This document shows, piece by piece, positions 36,235-45,836 of a DNA stretch of 64,000 nt (the first letter of the stretch is position 1; each line of letters opens with the position of its first letter). Position numbers and translations under genes: made by a program. The notes under the pieces were generated by a model. The model was not told where the DNA came from. It saw only the letters and a list, made by a program, of their open reading frames with translations, and did not search any database. This DNA is from Mobilicoccus caccae (GTDB lineage Bacteria > Actinomycetota > Actinomycetes > Actinomycetales > Dermatophilaceae): positions 3,949,199 to 4,013,198 of the forward strand of contig NZ_BSUO01000001.1 of NCBI RefSeq assembly GCF_030161635.1, in the 5' to 3' direction.

Positions 36235-36878
36235 CAGCGGGCCACCTTCCGACGCATCCGGGAGTCGAGGGTGCGGGCACCCCACGCGCAGGGCACGGTG
36301 ATGGCCATGTAGAACACGGCCGCGATGAGGTAGGGGGTCATCGGGTTGCCCGACTGCTTGGCCGCGCTGTCGGCGAAGAAGACGACGTCGGTGACGCCGA
36401 TGGTGAACGCGATCGAACTGTCCTTGATGAGGCCCACGCCGTACGTCGCCGCCGCGGGTACGGCCTGACGCACGACCTGCGGGCCGATGACGTCGATCAG
36501 TTGGGCGCGCGAGCTCATGCCGAGGGCCTCGCCGGCCTCCCACTGGCCGTGGTGGATCGAGCTGAGACCGCCGCGGTAGATCTCGGCGAGGTAGGCGCTC
36601 GAGATGAGTCCGAAGGCGATGCACGCGGCGGGCAGCTCGGCGACGGTGATGAAGTCGTTGCCGATGCCGAAGTAGATGAGGAAGATCCACACAATGGGAG
36701 GGATGCCGCGCAGCAGCTCGATGAGGGCCCGCGCGAGCACCCGCACCACGACGAACCGGGACCGTCGCGCCAGGGCGAGGGGGATCCCGCCGCCCGCGCC
36801 GATCGAGAACCCGACCAGGGTGACGAGGATCGTGTACGGGATGCCCTGGGCGATCGCGGAGACGTCGTCGAAGATCAT
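36234..36878 (-). CDS. Amino-acid ABC transporter permease
   Basis: The 214-residue permease contains LVGFSIGAGGGIPLALARRS and the coupling loop QWEAGEALGMSSRAQLIDVI. Its start overlaps the stop of the ATPase gene by 4 bp. With the next permease it forms the transmembrane heterodimer of the uptake system. Confidence 0.92.
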   Translation of the reverse strand: MIFDDVSAIAQGIPYTILVTLVGFSIGAGGGIPLALARRSRFVVVRVLARALIELLRGIPPIVWIFLIYFGIGNDFITVAELPAACIAFGLISSAYLAEIYRGGLSSIHHGQWEAGEALGMSSRAQLIDVIGPQVVRQAVPAAATYGVGLIKDSSIAFTIGVTDVVFFADSAAKQSGNPMTPYLIAAVFYMAITVPCAWGARTLDSRMRRKVAR

Positions 36879-37651
36879 CGATCGACCACCGCGCGCAGGA
36901 ACCGGCGGGTCCGTTCGTGCTGGGGGTCGGTGAAGACGGCCTGCGGGTCGCCCTGCTCGATGATCCCGCCGTCGGCCATGACGACGAGGGTGTCGGAGAC
37001 GTCACGCGCGAACTGCATCTCGTGGGTGACGACGACCATCGTCATGCCCTCACCGGCGAGTTCGCGCATGACGGCGAGGACTTCGAGACCCACCTCGGGG
37101 TCGAGGGCCGAGGTGGGCTCGTCGAAGAGCATGACATTCGGGTCGAGTGCCAGGGCCCGCGCGATCGCGACGCGCTGCTGCTGGCCCCCGGAACAGCGCG
37201 CCGGGTACTGACCGGCCTTGTCCTGCAGGCCGACCCGCTCGAGCAGCGCCATCGCTCGCTCCTCCGCCTCGCCCTTGCTGCGCAGTAGGACCCGCATCTG
37301 GGGGAGGGCGACGTTCCTCAGCACCGTCAGGTGGGGGAAGAGGTTGAACGACTGGAAGACCATGCCGACGCTGCGGCGGAGGGCAGCGAGGTCCTTCTTG
37401 CTGAAGTCGGAGCCGACGTCGATGGTGTGGCCCTCGACCGTGATGGTGCCGCTGTCGGGGCGTTCGAGGAGGTTGATGCAACGCAGGAAGGTGGACTTGC
37501 CGGCGCCGCTGGGGCCGATCATCGCGACGACCTCGCCCTCGCGCACCGACAGGCTGACCTGGTCGAGGACCTTGTGGGCGCCGAAGGACTTGTCGACACG
37601 ATCACAGTGGATCGCCGTGCCGGCGTTCTCCCGCCTGGGAGCGACGTTCAT
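36875..37651 (-). CDS. Amino-acid ABC transporter ATP-binding protein
   Basis: The 258-residue ATPase has Walker A GPSGAGKST, the signature region CSGGQQQR (Cys instead of the common Leu), Walker B VMLFDEPTSALDP and the H-loop VVTHEM. It matches GlnQ-type ATPases. I chose ATG 37651; the frame is open 18 codons further. It lies downstream of the ornithine cyclodeaminase-like gene with a 197-bp gap, so it may have its own promoter. Confidence 0.93.
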   Translation of the reverse strand: MNVAPRRENAGTAIHCDRVDKSFGAHKVLDQVSLSVREGEVVAMIGPSGAGKSTFLRCINLLERPDSGTITVEGHTIDVGSDFSKKDLAALRRSVGMVFQSFNLFPHLTVLRNVALPQMRVLLRSKGEAEERAMALLERVGLQDKAGQYPARCSGGQQQRVAIARALALDPNVMLFDEPTSALDPEVGLEVLAVMRELAGEGMTMVVVTHEMQFARDVSDTLVVMADGGIIEQGDPQAVFTDPQHERTRRFLRAVVDR

Positions 37652-37848
37652 CGCTTCGACCTCTCGTCGGTGACAGGTGGCGACGGCGCTTGTGACCGCG
37701 GTCACGGCTCGTCCTTGATCCGCTCACCCTGCCCGACGTCGGGGAGTGGGCAACAGGTGTTCCAGGCCGAGCGTTTGTGGACCGCCCCGCCAGGTTCGCT
37801 AATGCTCGACCCGCCGGACCGGCGCTCGCGGGGCCCGGCGACGAGTCG

Positions 37849-38868
37849 TCACAACGACACCCGATGGCCGCGTCCGGCGACCGACGCGGCGTGCAGGATG
37901 GCCTCCGCGGCGGCGGCGTCCTGCACCCCGATGCCGACGCTGTTGTGGACGACGATCTGCTCGGAGCCCGTGCGTCCGGGGTGGCTGCCGGCGAAGATCG
38001 CGCCGAGTTCGACCAGCTCGTCGTGCGCGAGCACACCCTCGGCGTGGGCGCGCACGACCGAACCGGCCTGGGCCACGGCGATCTCGCGGTGGTCGACGAC
38101 GACGAGGTCGGCCCCCGCCATGAGCGCGGTGGGCACCTCGGCACGGTCCGGGGCGAAGGACCCGACCGTGACGACCGTCGTGCCGGCGGCGACGTCCCCG
38201 TCGTCGAGGACCGGATCGAGACTCGTCGTGCACAGGGCGACGACCTGGGCGCCCGCGCACGCCTCACACGCCCAGTCGCAGGCGACGGTGGTCACGTCGA
38301 GATCGGCGAGGCGACCCGCGAGGCCCCGCGCCTCCTGTCGGTCCAGCCCGGCAATGCGCACCTCGCGCAGCGGCAGGGCATGGCTGATGAGCCGCGCGTG
38401 CGCCTCGGCCTGGACCCCGGTGCCGACGACCGCGAGGACGTCCGCCCCCGCCACGGCCAGGCGCTCGACCGCGGCCGCCGACGCCGCAGCGGTGCGCAGG
38501 GTGGTCACCGTCGTCCCGTCGAGTAGCGCAGCAGGAGTACCTGTCTCGGCATCGAGGACCATGACCACCGCCGAGATGCTCGGCAGGCCACGGCGGGCGT
38601 TGGCGGGCACCACCGAGCCGAACTTGCTGACGCTCGGGGCGTCCGGGGCGATCTTGGCGGCGTAGCAGAAGGTGCTCGACCCGCCGGGTCCGTCCATGAG
38701 GAGGCGCTCGGGCTGCTGGGCGACGCCGAGGCCGAGTTGGGTGAAGGCCCGCCGCTGGGACTCGATGGCGACCTCCGGCGGATAGAGCTCCGTGATCGTC
38801 GCGGCGTCGAGGACGAGCAGGCCCTCACCGGCGGGGCGGTCGGTGGTCGGGGAGGGGTGGGTGCTCAT
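37849..38868 (-). CDS. Ornithine cyclodeaminase/mu-crystallin family protein
   Basis: The 339-residue protein has the family Rossmann motif VLAVVGTGVQAEAHARLISH and substrate-side motifs (TTVTTLRTAAASAAAVERLA and FCYAAKIAPDAPSVSKFGS). Family members are ornithine cyclodeaminases, alanine dehydrogenases or imine (ketimine) reductases. With an amino-acid importer on the same strand and a dehydrogenase/oxidase/ALDH7 operon divergent to it, a role in cyclic-imine reduction is attractive but unproven. ATG 38868 follows GAAAGGA. Confidence 0.87.
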   Translation of the reverse strand: MSTHPSPTTDRPAGEGLLVLDAATITELYPPEVAIESQRRAFTQLGLGVAQQPERLLMDGPGGSSTFCYAAKIAPDAPSVSKFGSVVPANARRGLPSISAVVMVLDAETGTPAALLDGTTVTTLRTAAASAAAVERLAVAGADVLAVVGTGVQAEAHARLISHALPLREVRIAGLDRQEARGLAGRLADLDVTTVACDWACEACAGAQVVALCTTSLDPVLDDGDVAAGTTVVTVGSFAPDRAEVPTALMAGADLVVVDHREIAVAQAGSVVRAHAEGVLAHDELVELGAIFAGSHPGRTGSEQIVVHNSVGIGVQDAAAAEAILHAASVAGRGHRVSL

Positions 38869-39309
38869 GGGTGTCCTTTCGGGCGGGCACGGCGCGTGTG
38901 GCCGTGACCGTAACCGCCCCACGCGCCCCGCGTCCTCACCCGCGCACACGGGGTCCGCGCCGGTGGAGCTCCCTGGACCCGCAGGCTGCGGAAATGCCGC
39001 CGAGCACCACGGATCCTCGGGCCAGGACCAGCATCCGGCGTCCTCACCCGAGGTGCCCGCGACGTCGACCACCGACGTCCCCACGCATCGACGGCATCGG
39101 AGGGCCGCCCCTGCCGATCCCGTTCATGCGCCCCCGAGGGTGACAGCATCAGCAACCCTGTCCCTGGAGTTACGACCTGGCGCCCTCGCCCCCCTGTCGC
39201 GGTGGCCGGGTGCGGTTGCAGGGTGTTTCCCAACGTCCCCGGCGCCGAGGCCGTGCACCGCACCCACGGCGCCGGAGACGATCAGCCGCCGCGACGAAGC
39301 GAGGACCGT
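38869..39309. promoter_or_regulatory. 441-bp divergent promoter region
   Basis: This spacer separates the two divergent amino-acid operons and must contain both promoters. I see no clear palindrome or riboswitch. The frames that remain open here are shadows; the dehydrogenase frame is open from 39202, but the family similarity begins after 39310. Confidence 0.5.
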
Positions 39310-40491
39310 GTGAGCGACACCGACCTGTTCGACCTCATGGACGACTGGGGCCCCGAGAAGATCGTGTGCGTCTCCGATCGCCGGACCGGGATGCGTGGCG
39401 TGCTCGTCATCGACAACACCGCCCGGGGCATGGGCAAGGGCGGAACGCGGATGAGCGCCACGCTGACCGTGGGTGAGGTGGCGCGGCTCGCGCGGACGAT
39501 GACGTGGAAGTGGGCTGCCGTCGATCTGTTCTACGGCGGCGCGAAGGCCGGCATCCTCGGCGACCCGCGTCGCGCCGACAAGGAGGCCGTCCTGCGGGCC
39601 TTCGCGCGGGCGCTGGCCGACGAGGTCCCGGCGGAGTACGTCTTCGGCCTGGACATGGGGCTGGCCGAGGCCGACGCGGCGATCTTCGTCGACGAACTGC
39701 GTAGTCGCGGCGTGGCCACCGGTCTCCCGCGGGCCCTCGGCGGAACGCCCTACGACCAGCTCGGCATCACCGGGTACGGAGTCGCCGAGGCCGCACAGGC
39801 CGTCGCCGCCGACATCGACCTGCCCCTGGTCGGGGCGCGCGTCGTCATCCAGGGCTTCGGCGCCGTCGGTGCCGCGGCCGCCGCGCGCCTGTCCGAGCTC
39901 GGTGCCCGCGTCGTCGGCGTCTCCAACGCACTCGGCACGCTGGCCGACCCCGACGGCCTCGACGTCGCCGCGCTGACGGCCGACCGGGTCGTGGCCGGCG
40001 ACGAGGCCCTGCGCGCCGCCGCCGGAGCCGGGGGCCTGCAGCACGTCGACGCCGCCCTCGACCTCGACTGCGACATCCTCGTCCCGGCCGCCCGCCAGGA
40101 CGTGATCGACGCCGACGTCGCCGCCCGCACCAGCGCCCGTCTCGTCGTCGAAGGCGCGAACCTGCCGACCAGCGACGACGCCCGCCGCATCCTGCACGAC
40201 CGCGGTGTCGCCGTCGTCCCCGACTTCATCGCCAACGCGGGCGGGATCATCGCCGCCGCGTACTCGATGGACGCCCGCACCTCGGCGTTCGTCGTCGACA
40301 CGGCCGAGGTGTTCGCGACCGTCTCCGAGAAGCTGCGCGCCAACGCCGTCGAGGTGCTCGCCCGCTCGCGCCGCACCGGCGCCACGACGCGTCAGGCCGC
40401 TCTCGACATGGCCCAGGCCCGGGTGCTCGCGGCCATGGAGCTGCGTGGCCAGTGCCCGGCGGCCGCCGTCTCCCGGGTGGGGGCCGCGTGA
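39310..40491 (+). CDS. Glu/Leu/Phe/Val dehydrogenase
   Basis: The 393-residue amino-acid dehydrogenase has the catalytic-lysine regions MGKGGTRMSATLTVGEVARL and MTWKWAAVDLFYGGAKAGI and the Rossmann motif VVIQGFGAVGAAAAARLSEL. It oxidatively deaminates an amino acid to a 2-oxo acid with NAD. GTG 39310 is the chosen start. The stop overlaps the E1 gene by 4 bp, so the 2-oxo acid product probably feeds that decarboxylase. Confidence 0.9.
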   Translation: MSDTDLFDLMDDWGPEKIVCVSDRRTGMRGVLVIDNTARGMGKGGTRMSATLTVGEVARLARTMTWKWAAVDLFYGGAKAGILGDPRRADKEAVLRAFARALADEVPAEYVFGLDMGLAEADAAIFVDELRSRGVATGLPRALGGTPYDQLGITGYGVAEAAQAVAADIDLPLVGARVVIQGFGAVGAAAAARLSELGARVVGVSNALGTLADPDGLDVAALTADRVVAGDEALRAAAGAGGLQHVDAALDLDCDILVPAARQDVIDADVAARTSARLVVEGANLPTSDDARRILHDRGVAVVPDFIANAGGIIAAAYSMDARTSAFVVDTAEVFATVSEKLRANAVEVLARSRRTGATTRQAALDMAQARVLAAMELRGQCPAAAVSRVGAA

Positions 40492-42707
40492 GCTTTCCCA
40501 TCGACACCCACCTGCGCACGGCACTCGGTGAGCTGACACCTCGGGTCCGGGTCGACTCGAACGTCGACTCGAACGACGTCACCGACGCCGAGCTGTCCGC
40601 GCTCTTCGACGTGCAGTGCACCAGCCGCCACCTCGACTTCGCGGCCCGGCTGCTCCAGCAGCGCGGTGAGGGGTTCTACACGATCGGGTCGGCCGGGCAC
40701 GAGTCCAACGCCGTCGTCGCGATGGCGACCCGACCGACCGACCCGGCGTTGCTGCACTACCGCTCCGGCGGGTTCTACTGCGCCCGCGCGACGCAGGTGC
40801 CCGGCATCGACGCCGTGGATGACCTGATCCACAGCTTCACGAGTTCGGTCGAGGACCCCATCTCCGGCGGCCGGCACAAGGTGTTCGGACGCGCCGAGCT
40901 GGGGATCATCCCGCAGACCTCGACAATCGCCTCCCACCTGCCGCGGGCGATGGGACTGGCCTTCGCCCTCGGACGCGGCGTCGGGCGCGGCGAGGGCACC
41001 TACCCCGCCGACGCGATCGTCGTCACGAGTCTCGGCGACGCCTCGGTCAACCACTCCTCCACCGTGGGGGCCCTCAACGCCGCCGCCCACTCCGTCCACC
41101 AGGGCGTGCCGATGCCGCTGCTGGTGATGTGCGAGGACAACGGGATCGGCATCAGCGTGAAGACCCCCGCCGGGTGGACGCAGACCATGCTGAGGAGCTG
41201 GCCGGGCATCGAGGTCGTGGACGCCGCGGGCGACGATCCCGCGCGGGCCCTGGTGGTGGCGCGCGAGGCGGCGCAGCGGGTGCGACAGACGCGCCGGCCG
41301 GTCATCCTCCACCTGCGCACCGTGCGCTTCATGGGTCACGCCGGCTCCGACGCCGAGGTCGCCTACCGCAGCAGCCGCGACATCGAATCCGATTACGCCG
41401 CAGACCCGTTGCTCGCCACGGCCCGGGAGCTCGTCGGCCGCGGCGCCCACACGCCCGCGGAGCTCCTCGACCGCTACGAGGCCACGCGCACCCGCGTCCT
41501 CGCGCGCATCGAGCAGCTCCTGCCCGTGCGTCGCCTGACCACCGCCGCCGAGGTCATGGCCCCGCTGGCCGTCGGTGAGGCCACGGCCGCCGCGGTCGGC
41601 GCCTGCGACACGGCCGCCGACGCCTCCGTGCGCGAGGACGCCTTCCGAGGCCGCCTGCCCGAGGCCGCCGGCGCGCTCACGCTCGCGCAGTCGATCAACG
41701 CGACCCTCGCCGATCTCCTCGCCGCCCAACCCGCCGCGACGGTGTTCGGTGAGGACGTCGGCGTCAAGGGCGGCGTCTACGGCGTGACCCGCGGACTGCG
41801 GCGCGCGTTCGGCGCCACCCGCGTCTTCGACACCCTGCTCGACGAGGAGTCCGTCCTCGGCACCGCGCTCGGCCTCGCGCTCGCCGGGGGCCTGCCCATC
41901 CCCGAGATCCAGTACCTCGCCTACCTGCACAATGCCGAGGACCAACTCCGCGGCGAGGCGGCGACCCTGCGGTTCTTCTCCGACGGGCGGTACGCCAACG
42001 GCATGGTCGTCCGCATCGCCGGGCTCGCCTACCAGAAGGGCTTCGGAGGGCACTTCCACAACGACAACTCCCTGGCGGTGCTCCTCGACATCCCCGGCCT
42101 GCTCGTGGCCGTGCCGAGCAGCGCCGCCGAGGCGCCCGGGCTGCTCCGCGCGCTCGCCGGGGCGGCGGTACAGGACAGTCGGGTCGGCGTGTTCGTCGAG
42201 CCCATCGCGCTCTACCACACCCGTGACCTGCACCCCGGCGACGGCGCCTGGACCGCGCCCTATGTGAGCCCCGGCTCCGGCGAGCACTCCCACGCGCGGC
42301 TCGGCCGCGGCACGACGCACGGCGACGGTGAGGACGTCCTCGTCGTCACCTTCGGCAACGGGGTGCCGATGAGCCTGCGCGCCGCGGCCCGCGTGGCCGC
42401 CGACGGAGGTCCGCAGGCGACCGTCCTCGACCTGCGGTGGCTCGCGCCCCTGCCCACCGAGCACCTCCTGGCCGAGGCCGCCCGGTTCGATCGTGTTCTC
42501 GTGGTCGACGAGACCCGCCGCAGCGGAGGCGTCTCCCAGGCCGTGATCACCGCGCTCGTCGACGGCGGATACGGCGGAATTCTCCAGCGGGTCGCCGGGG
42601 AGGACAGCATCATTCCCCTCGGACCCGCCGCGAACACCGTCCTGCTGTCGGAGGACACCATCGTCTCCGCCCTGCACGCGACCCCTACTGCAAAGGAGCA
42701 GTCATGA
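40488..42707 (+). CDS. Fused 2-oxo acid dehydrogenase E1 alpha-beta subunit
   Basis: The 739-residue protein joins E1 alpha (about residues 1-350, with the thiamine diphosphate motif LGDASVNHSSTVGALN) and E1 beta (about 395-739, with TVFGEDVGVKGGVYGVTRGL and LDLRWLAPLPTEHLL). It resembles branched-chain or acetoin-type E1 enzymes, which decarboxylate a 2-oxo acid and pass the acyl group to E2. No E2 or E3 gene is in the window, so these partners must come from elsewhere. Both junctions are 4-bp overlaps. Confidence 0.9.
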   Translation: MSFPIDTHLRTALGELTPRVRVDSNVDSNDVTDAELSALFDVQCTSRHLDFAARLLQQRGEGFYTIGSAGHESNAVVAMATRPTDPALLHYRSGGFYCARATQVPGIDAVDDLIHSFTSSVEDPISGGRHKVFGRAELGIIPQTSTIASHLPRAMGLAFALGRGVGRGEGTYPADAIVVTSLGDASVNHSSTVGALNAAAHSVHQGVPMPLLVMCEDNGIGISVKTPAGWTQTMLRSWPGIEVVDAAGDDPARALVVAREAAQRVRQTRRPVILHLRTVRFMGHAGSDAEVAYRSSRDIESDYAADPLLATARELVGRGAHTPAELLDRYEATRTRVLARIEQLLPVRRLTTAAEVMAPLAVGEATAAAVGACDTAADASVREDAFRGRLPEAAGALTLAQSINATLADLLAAQPAATVFGEDVGVKGGVYGVTRGLRRAFGATRVFDTLLDEESVLGTALGLALAGGLPIPEIQYLAYLHNAEDQLRGEAATLRFFSDGRYANGMVVRIAGLAYQKGFGGHFHNDNSLAVLLDIPGLLVAVPSSAAEAPGLLRALAGAAVQDSRVGVFVEPIALYHTRDLHPGDGAWTAPYVSPGSGEHSHARLGRGTTHGDGEDVLVVTFGNGVPMSLRAAARVAADGGPQATVLDLRWLAPLPTEHLLAEAARFDRVLVVDETRRSGGVSQAVITALVDGGYGGILQRVAGEDSIIPLGPAANTVLLSEDTIVSALHATPTAKEQS

Positions 42708-43858
42708 GCACAGCGGTGCCCTCTCGTGCCGACGTCGTCGTCATCGGCGGCGGCGTCGTCGGCCTCGCGACCGCCTACGAACTGGCCAAGAGCGGCGCCG
42801 GTGAGGTGGTTCTGCTCGACTCGGGCTCGTTCGGTGCGGGGTCCACGTGCAAGGCTGCGGGCGGCGTCCGCGCGATGTTCTCCGACGAACTCAACATCCT
42901 CCTCGGCAAACGCTCGCTGGAGGTCTTCGAACGGTTCGAGGAGTTGTACGGCCAGGACATCGACCTCCACCAGGTCGGGTACCTGTTCCTCCTGGACAAC
43001 GAGGACGACCTGCGCGACTTCGAGGCGGCCGTCGCGCTGCAGAACTCCCTCGGCGTCGACTCGCGGATGATCGACGTCGCCGAGGCCGAGCGGCTCTCGC
43101 CCTACATCTGTACCGACGGGCTCCTCGGCGCGGCGTTCTCACCGCGTGACGGCCACTGCACGCCCGAATCGGTCGTCCTCGGGTACGCCGGCGCGGCACG
43201 TCGGGCGGGGGCCACGCTCGTCCCGCACTGCGCCGTGACCGGGGCCGAGGTGCAGGACGGCCGGATCCGCGCCGTCGAGACCGCCGCGGGTCGCATCGAG
43301 ACCGGCGCCGTCGTCTGCGCGGCGGGAGTGTGGTCGCGGCCGGTGGGCGAGTGGTTCGGCGTGGACCTGCCCGTAGAACCGCTGCGCCGGCAGCTCGTCA
43401 TCAGCGAGGCCGTGCCCGACCTACCCCCGGACACCCCGTTCACCATCGACTTCGCGACGTCGTTCTACTTCCACAACGAAGGTCCCGGACTGCTCATCGG
43501 CATGTCGGACCCGCACGAGACCCCCGGGTTCAAGATGTCCCGCGGAGAGGACTGGCTGCCCGGCCTCGCCGACGCCATCGAGCGCCGCGCGCCGTCCCTC
43601 GCCGACGTCGGCATCAGCTCCGGCTGGGCCGGTCTGTACGAGATGACCCCCGACCACAACGGCCTCGTCGGCGAGGCGTGCGACGTCGACCGATTCTTCT
43701 ACTGCACCGGCTTCTCCGGGCACGGGTTCCTGCTCGGACCCGCGCTCGGTGAGGTCATGGCCGACCTCTACCATCGCCGGACCCCGTTCGTCGACATCGG
43801 CGGCTTCGACGTCGGCCGGTTCGCCCACGAGAACCGGCCCGAACGCAACTGCGTCTGA
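42704..43858 (+). CDS. FAD-dependent amine/amino-acid oxidoreductase
   Basis: The 384-residue flavoprotein of the D-amino-acid oxidase/sarcosine oxidase superfamily has the dinucleotide motif VVVIGGGVVGLATAYELAKS and the C-terminal FAD motif FFYCTGFSGHGFLLGPALGE. Candidate substrates are secondary amino acids such as sarcosine, proline or pipecolate. It overlaps the E1 gene (ATGA) and precedes an ALDH7-like gene by 53 bp. Confidence 0.9.
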   Translation: MSTAVPSRADVVVIGGGVVGLATAYELAKSGAGEVVLLDSGSFGAGSTCKAAGGVRAMFSDELNILLGKRSLEVFERFEELYGQDIDLHQVGYLFLLDNEDDLRDFEAAVALQNSLGVDSRMIDVAEAERLSPYICTDGLLGAAFSPRDGHCTPESVVLGYAGAARRAGATLVPHCAVTGAEVQDGRIRAVETAAGRIETGAVVCAAGVWSRPVGEWFGVDLPVEPLRRQLVISEAVPDLPPDTPFTIDFATSFYFHNEGPGLLIGMSDPHETPGFKMSRGEDWLPGLADAIERRAPSLADVGISSGWAGLYEMTPDHNGLVGEACDVDRFFYCTGFSGHGFLLGPALGEVMADLYHRRTPFVDIGGFDVGRFAHENRPERNCV

Positions 43859-43911
43859 CCGACGCCCGACCACCGCACCCCCAGCACCCGATCCGCACGA
43901 GGAGCATCCCC

Positions 43912-44346
43912 ATGACGCAGTCTTCGACGTCCCGCACGACCCTGCCGACCGCCGAGGACCTGATCGACCTCGCGCGCACCCACGCCGCCGCCTGCGGTGT
44001 GGACCTCGCCGAGCTGGACGGTGACGTGGAGGGGCGCTCACCGATCAACGGCGCCGTGACCTCCCGCACCACCGCCGCCAGGCCCGACGACGTCGACGCC
44101 GCCGTGCGTGCGGCCGGTGAGGCCTTCCTCGCGTGGCGTGAGGTGCCCGGGCCGGTGCGCGGCGCCGTCGTCAAGCGCCTGGGTGAGCTGCTGACCGAGC
44201 ACAAGGATGACCTGGCCGCCCTCGTCTCGATCGAGGCCGGCAAGGTCACCTCCGAGGCGCGCGGTGAGGTGCAGGAGATGATCGACATCTGCGACTACGC
44301 CGTCGGCCTGTCACGGCAGCTCTTCGGTCGCACGATGACCTCCGAG
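43912..44346 (+). pseudogene. ALDH7-like aldehyde dehydrogenase, truncated by an IS3 insertion
   Basis: About 145 codons of the N terminus of an aldehyde dehydrogenase remain, with DGDVEGRSPINGAVTSRTTA, AAGEAFLAWREVPGPVRGAV and SIEAGKVTSEARGEVQEMID. This is the pattern of ALDH7/2-aminoadipate semialdehyde dehydrogenases. At 44347 an IS3 element begins and the frame ends 56 codons later at 44421. The catalytic Cys/Glu part is absent from the window, so the gene is dead or split here. Confidence 0.85.
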
Positions 44347-44378
44347 TGTGGTTCCCCCGGATCGTGGAGGGCTTCGGG

Positions 44379-45341
44379 CTACGCGGCGTCCGGGACGGAC
44401 GCTGCGGTGGACTGCTCGTAGTTGACCGGTGACATCATGCCAGCCGCGCTATGCCGGCGTTGGTGGTTGTAGAATCCGTAGGCCCAGTCGATGACCAGGG
44501 CCCGGGCCTGGGCTCGGGTGTCGAACGCCTGCCGGGACAGGACCTCCCACTCCAGGGAGGAGAAGAACGCCTCGGCGGCGGCGTTGTCGAAGCACGACCC
44601 GACCCGGCCCATCGACTGGCGGATCCCGAGGTCGGCGCAGAGCCGGGTGAACGAGGTCGCCGTGTAGGTCGAGCCCCGGTCGGTGTGGAAGATGACCCGG
44701 TCGGACTCGTCCTCGCGCCAGATCGCCTCCTTGCCGCCGCGAGCGGTCACGGCCATCTGGATCGCCGCGCACGCCAGGTCAGCGTCGGGGTGGGCACTGG
44801 TGGCCGCGCCGAGCAACCGGCGCGAGTACAGGTCGATCACGGTGGCCAGGTACAGCTTGCCCTCGGCCGTGGGGATCTCGGTGATGTCGCCGACCCACTT
44901 GCAGTTCGGCGCCGGCGCGGTGAAGTCGCGACGCACCAGGTCCGGGAACTTGGGTGCGGTCTTGTCCTGCCTGGTCAGGCCGCTGCGCCGCTTGATGACG
45001 CGGGCGACCAGGCCTTGGCGGCGCATCGACTCGGCGACCGTCTTCTCGCTGATCTGCCAGCCAGCCTCGCGCAGGTCGGCGTGCAAGCGCGGTGAGCCGT
45101 GCAGGCCCTTGGCGTTCTTGAACGCGACGCGCACCGCGCGGTCGACGGTGTCGCGGCGGCGGTCGGTGTCGGTGAACAGCCCGCTGGCAGCGCCGGGACC
45201 GTCGGCGCGCTTGATCCACTTGTAGAACCACGCTTCGGAGACTCCGAGCAGCGAGCAGACAAGGGCGTGTGGCACGGCGTAGTTGGTCCTCTGGTCGGCG
45301 ATGAAGCGTGCCACGCTCACTTCGTCGCCTCCTTCACCCAC
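44379..45341 (-). CDS. IS3 transposase OrfB, copy 1
   Basis: The 320-residue integrase-core transposase carries the catalytic Asp in WVGDITEIPTAEG, the second Asp in VIFHTDRGSTYT and Glu in FDNAAAEAFFSSLEWE. It overlaps OrfA in another frame, as expected for the programmed frameshift of IS3 elements. It appears intact. Confidence 0.93.
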   Translation of the reverse strand: MGEGGDEVSVARFIADQRTNYAVPHALVCSLLGVSEAWFYKWIKRADGPGAASGLFTDTDRRRDTVDRAVRVAFKNAKGLHGSPRLHADLREAGWQISEKTVAESMRRQGLVARVIKRRSGLTRQDKTAPKFPDLVRRDFTAPAPNCKWVGDITEIPTAEGKLYLATVIDLYSRRLLGAATSAHPDADLACAAIQMAVTARGGKEAIWREDESDRVIFHTDRGSTYTATSFTRLCADLGIRQSMGRVGSCFDNAAAEAFFSSLEWEVLSRQAFDTRAQARALVIDWAYGFYNHQRRHSAAGMMSPVNYEQSTAASVPDAA

Positions 45342-45607
45342 AGGACCACGGATCGCTTGAGGACATCACGCTCCATCCGCAGCTCGGCGACCTCGGCGCG
45401 CAGCCGTTTCAGCTCCTCGTAGTCGTCCTTGGACAGCTCTCCATGACCCTCGCGTGCGGCACGGGCGCGTTGGACCCAGTTGCCCAGCGTGCCCTCGTTC
45501 ACGCCAAGATCGCGAGCGACCTGCGCGATCGGCTTGTTCGTCTCCTCGACGATCCGGACCGCTCCCTCACGGAACTCCCGGTCGTACTTCTTACGCTTCT
45601 CTGGCAT
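45317..45607 (-). CDS. IS3 transposase OrfA, copy 1
   Basis: This 96-residue helix-turn-helix protein starts MPEKRKKYDREFREGAVRIV and ends with a leucine-zipper-like coiled coil (YEELKRLRAEVAELRMERDV). It binds the element ends and is normally joined to OrfB by frameshifting. Confidence 0.93.
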   Translation of the reverse strand: MPEKRKKYDREFREGAVRIVEETNKPIAQVARDLGVNEGTLGNWVQRARAAREGHGELSKDDYEELKRLRAEVAELRMERDVLKRSVVLWVKEATK

Positions 45608-45836
45608 CTCGATCCCTCATTGTGGATGCCTCTACGCTCCAGGGGAACTTCAGGTCGCCGGCAGATCTGGGTTGAGTCGTGCAGGCTCTCTTCAAGCCAG
45701 GCACCCGGGCCCGCGCCCAGACGGCCGGCCCGGCAGTTCGAATCAAGGACACCAAGGTCAATAGCGTTCAGAGCCAGGGCCGACCGATCGCCCCTGCTCG
45801 CGAGGCCGAGGCGACGTGCATAGCCAAACACCCAGA

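Larger units (their letters stand above)
44347..45652 (-). mobile_element. IS3-family element, copy 1
   Basis: The 1306-bp element starts with TGTGGTTCCCCC and ends in GGGGAACTTCA; the two ends are imperfect inverted repeats. It is almost identical to the element at 58614-59920. Differences are one base in OrfB (Asp versus Asn in VRRDFTAP) and one G in the right terminal repeat (four here, five there). The 3-4 bp flanks (GAG and GGT) do not form a target duplication, so the element has been rearranged since insertion. Confidence 0.9.

Noticed and set aside
34129..36312. 727-codon plus-strand frame antisense to the amino-acid ABC genes
   Set aside because: It overlaps well-supported genes on the other strand and shows no domain; typical of high-GC antisense frames.
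40392..42677. 761-codon frame antisense to the E1 fusion
   Set aside because: The plus-strand E1 protein has complete catalytic motifs; the antisense frame is Gly/Val/Arg/Asp-rich without domains.
45735..45760. Possible tRNA 3' end (GTTCGAATC) used as an integration site
   Set aside because: The T-stem does not pair and no cloverleaf can be formed upstream.
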